This document shows, piece by piece, positions 12,922 through 13,734 of a stretch of DNA of 13,734 nucleotides (position 1 is the stretch's first letter; each line of letters starts with the position of its first letter). Source of the DNA: Rhodoferax sp. (GTDB lineage Bacteria; Pseudomonadota; Gammaproteobacteria; Burkholderiales; Burkholderiaceae_C). The position numbers were made by a program, and so were the translations under genes. The notes under the pieces were generated by a model that was not told the origin of the DNA, searched no databases, and saw only the letters and a program-made list of their open reading frames with translations. The stretch spans positions 1 through 13,734 of the forward strand of contig JAUXQA010000348.1 in the NCBI GenBank assembly GCA_030683195.1, in the 5' to 3' direction.

Positions 12922-13734
12922 CTAGGGCAGTGTTTTTTGACGTACATCCTCACGCCGCTTCATGTCGAGGTAGGCGTCGAGGTCCACTTCATGCAATTGC
13001 CGGGGGTACATCTCGGTCGCGCTGTACCAGCTTTGCAAACGCTGCTCAAACTGTTGGGCAGGGGGCACGGCGAGGTTGTCCAGGTAAGCCTCCAGCGCAA
13101 GGTAGTAGCGCATGGTGTTGCGCTCGACCACGCCGCGCATGCCGCCGATGTACTCTGGCTGGCCGCCCGGGGCTGGCGTGATCTGGGTGAAACCCACCTT
13201 ATTGCGACCCACAGTACCCAGGTAGGCCTGCATGGCCAGTTGCCCCGTCAGGCCAAAGGCATAGGAGTAAGTGATGTGCAAAAAGGTTTTACCCCCCTGG
13301 AGCGCAACCGCCTCCAGGCGAATCCGATAGTCACTGGTGCCCAGCGGCCCTTTTTCGGCATGCAAGCCCACATCAAAGTAGTCATTGCTGGCGGTGATCA
13401 CGCGGTAGTCAAACTCGACAAGGGACGCTTGAGCCAGTGCCTGAAAATCTTTCTTGCCAATACGCACCAACAACTGACTGCCCGACGGCCGGGACTGGGC
13501 GCGGCAGTATTTGGTGTTGATATGCAGAATCAATACGTCGCACCAGTGCACCGGGTCAGTGAATGCCTGGCTGACCAGCGGCAAGGGGTGGTTCATGACG
13601 GCGTAAACCTCACCCGACAACGCCTGGGAGGACTCAGTCGACGCCAGATACACGGGCCGCCTGAAAGGGCTGATGCTGAGTTGCGACTGCAACGCCAGGT
13701 AGCGCGCTTGCAAGCTGGTGGCAGGGCCAAGACC
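12922..13734 (-). CDS. Hypothetical protein, partial (start beyond the right edge)
   Basis: The frame is open from the right edge to a TAG at 12922, giving 270 visible residues. The only start-like codon near the edge is a TTG at 13713 with no supporting site, so the true start is most likely outside the window. Visible features are mixed beta-strand and helix sequence with DYRVITASNDYFDVGLHAEKGPLGTSDYRIRLEAV, then KTFLHITYSYAFGLTGQLAMQAYLGT, and a helical end GGMRGVVERNTMRYYLALEAYLDNL. The strand-rich centre followed by a long helix vaguely recalls START/SRPBCC lipid-binding folds, but no diagnostic motif is seen and I do not recognise the family. It lies 120 bp upstream of the repeat-protein gene on the same strand. 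Confidence 0.7.
   Translation of the reverse strand, partial: GLGPATSLQARYLALQSQLSISPFRRPVYLASTESSQALSGEVYAVMNHPLPLVSQAFTDPVHWCDVLILHINTKYCRAQSRPSGSQLLVRIGKKDFQALAQASLVEFDYRVITASNDYFDVGLHAEKGPLGTSDYRIRLEAVALQGGKTFLHITYSYAFGLTGQLAMQAYLGTVGRNKVGFTQITPAPGGQPEYIGGMRGVVERNTMRYYLALEAYLDNLAVPPAQQFEQRLQSWYSATEMYPRQLHEVDLDAYLDMKRREDVRQKTLP

Noticed and set aside
1..13734. CRISPR arrays, tRNA/rRNA genes, prophage or defence-system genes
   Set aside because: No regularly spaced direct repeats, no tRNA-like cloverleaf or rRNA motif and no recognisable phage or defence protein were seen on either strand.

Overview
The window is GC-rich DNA from a chromosome of a beta-proteobacterium, most likely order Burkholderiales and family Comamonadaceae (Rhodoferax/Polaromonas/Acidovorax-like). 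This placement is inferred from codon and base use, a stand-alone heptose adenylyltransferase of the Gram-negative LPS core pathway, Tat-type signal peptides, and short intergenic repeats of a kind I associate with that family. No tRNA, rRNA or CRISPR array is visible.

Region 1 (left edge to about 5542, all minus strand) is a tight six-gene unit. Its order of transcription is FAD amine-oxidase-like oxidoreductase, DUF1365 protein, cyclopropane-fatty-acid-synthase-like methyltransferase, secreted chalcone-isomerase-fold protein, GPH-type MFS transporter, and DUF3833 lipoprotein (cut by the window edge). Gaps are 3, 12 and 35 bp, followed by two 4-bp ATGA overlaps. Families of this kind cluster in many proteobacteria with light or singlet-oxygen responses and with methylated or furan fatty acid synthesis (UfaM/UfaD/UfaO in Rhodobacter). 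The likely job is modification of unsaturated acyl chains in membrane phospholipids, with export or envelope partners. The methyltransferase is of the subfamily that carries Gln where E. coli Cfa has the bicarbonate-binding His. The upstream 179-bp spacer is rich in short repeats but holds no regulator gene.

Region 2 (5722-7542) holds a degenerate HD-GYP protein (minus) divergent from rfaE2/hldC (plus).

Region 3 (7543-10114) holds a complete IS1182-family element (7571-9150) flanked by a CTAG duplication. It has landed inside one copy of a short intergenic repeat. An inverted second copy lies at about 10063-10108, and a Tat-exported histidine-phosphatase-family protein is encoded between the two copies.

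Region 4 (10115-12363) is a divergent lysR/lysA pair like that of E. coli. The 80-bp spacer holds a credible lysR promoter with a perfect dyad in its spacer, placed so that the lysR mRNA would be leaderless or nearly so.

Region 5 (12379 to right edge, minus strand) holds a small exported protein made of three repeats with an exact 38-residue period, and an unrecognised protein that runs off the edge.

No wholly new defence or mobile system is evident. The best leads are the lipid-modification operon, the 38-residue repeat protein, the lysR promoter architecture, and the repeat/IS nesting.
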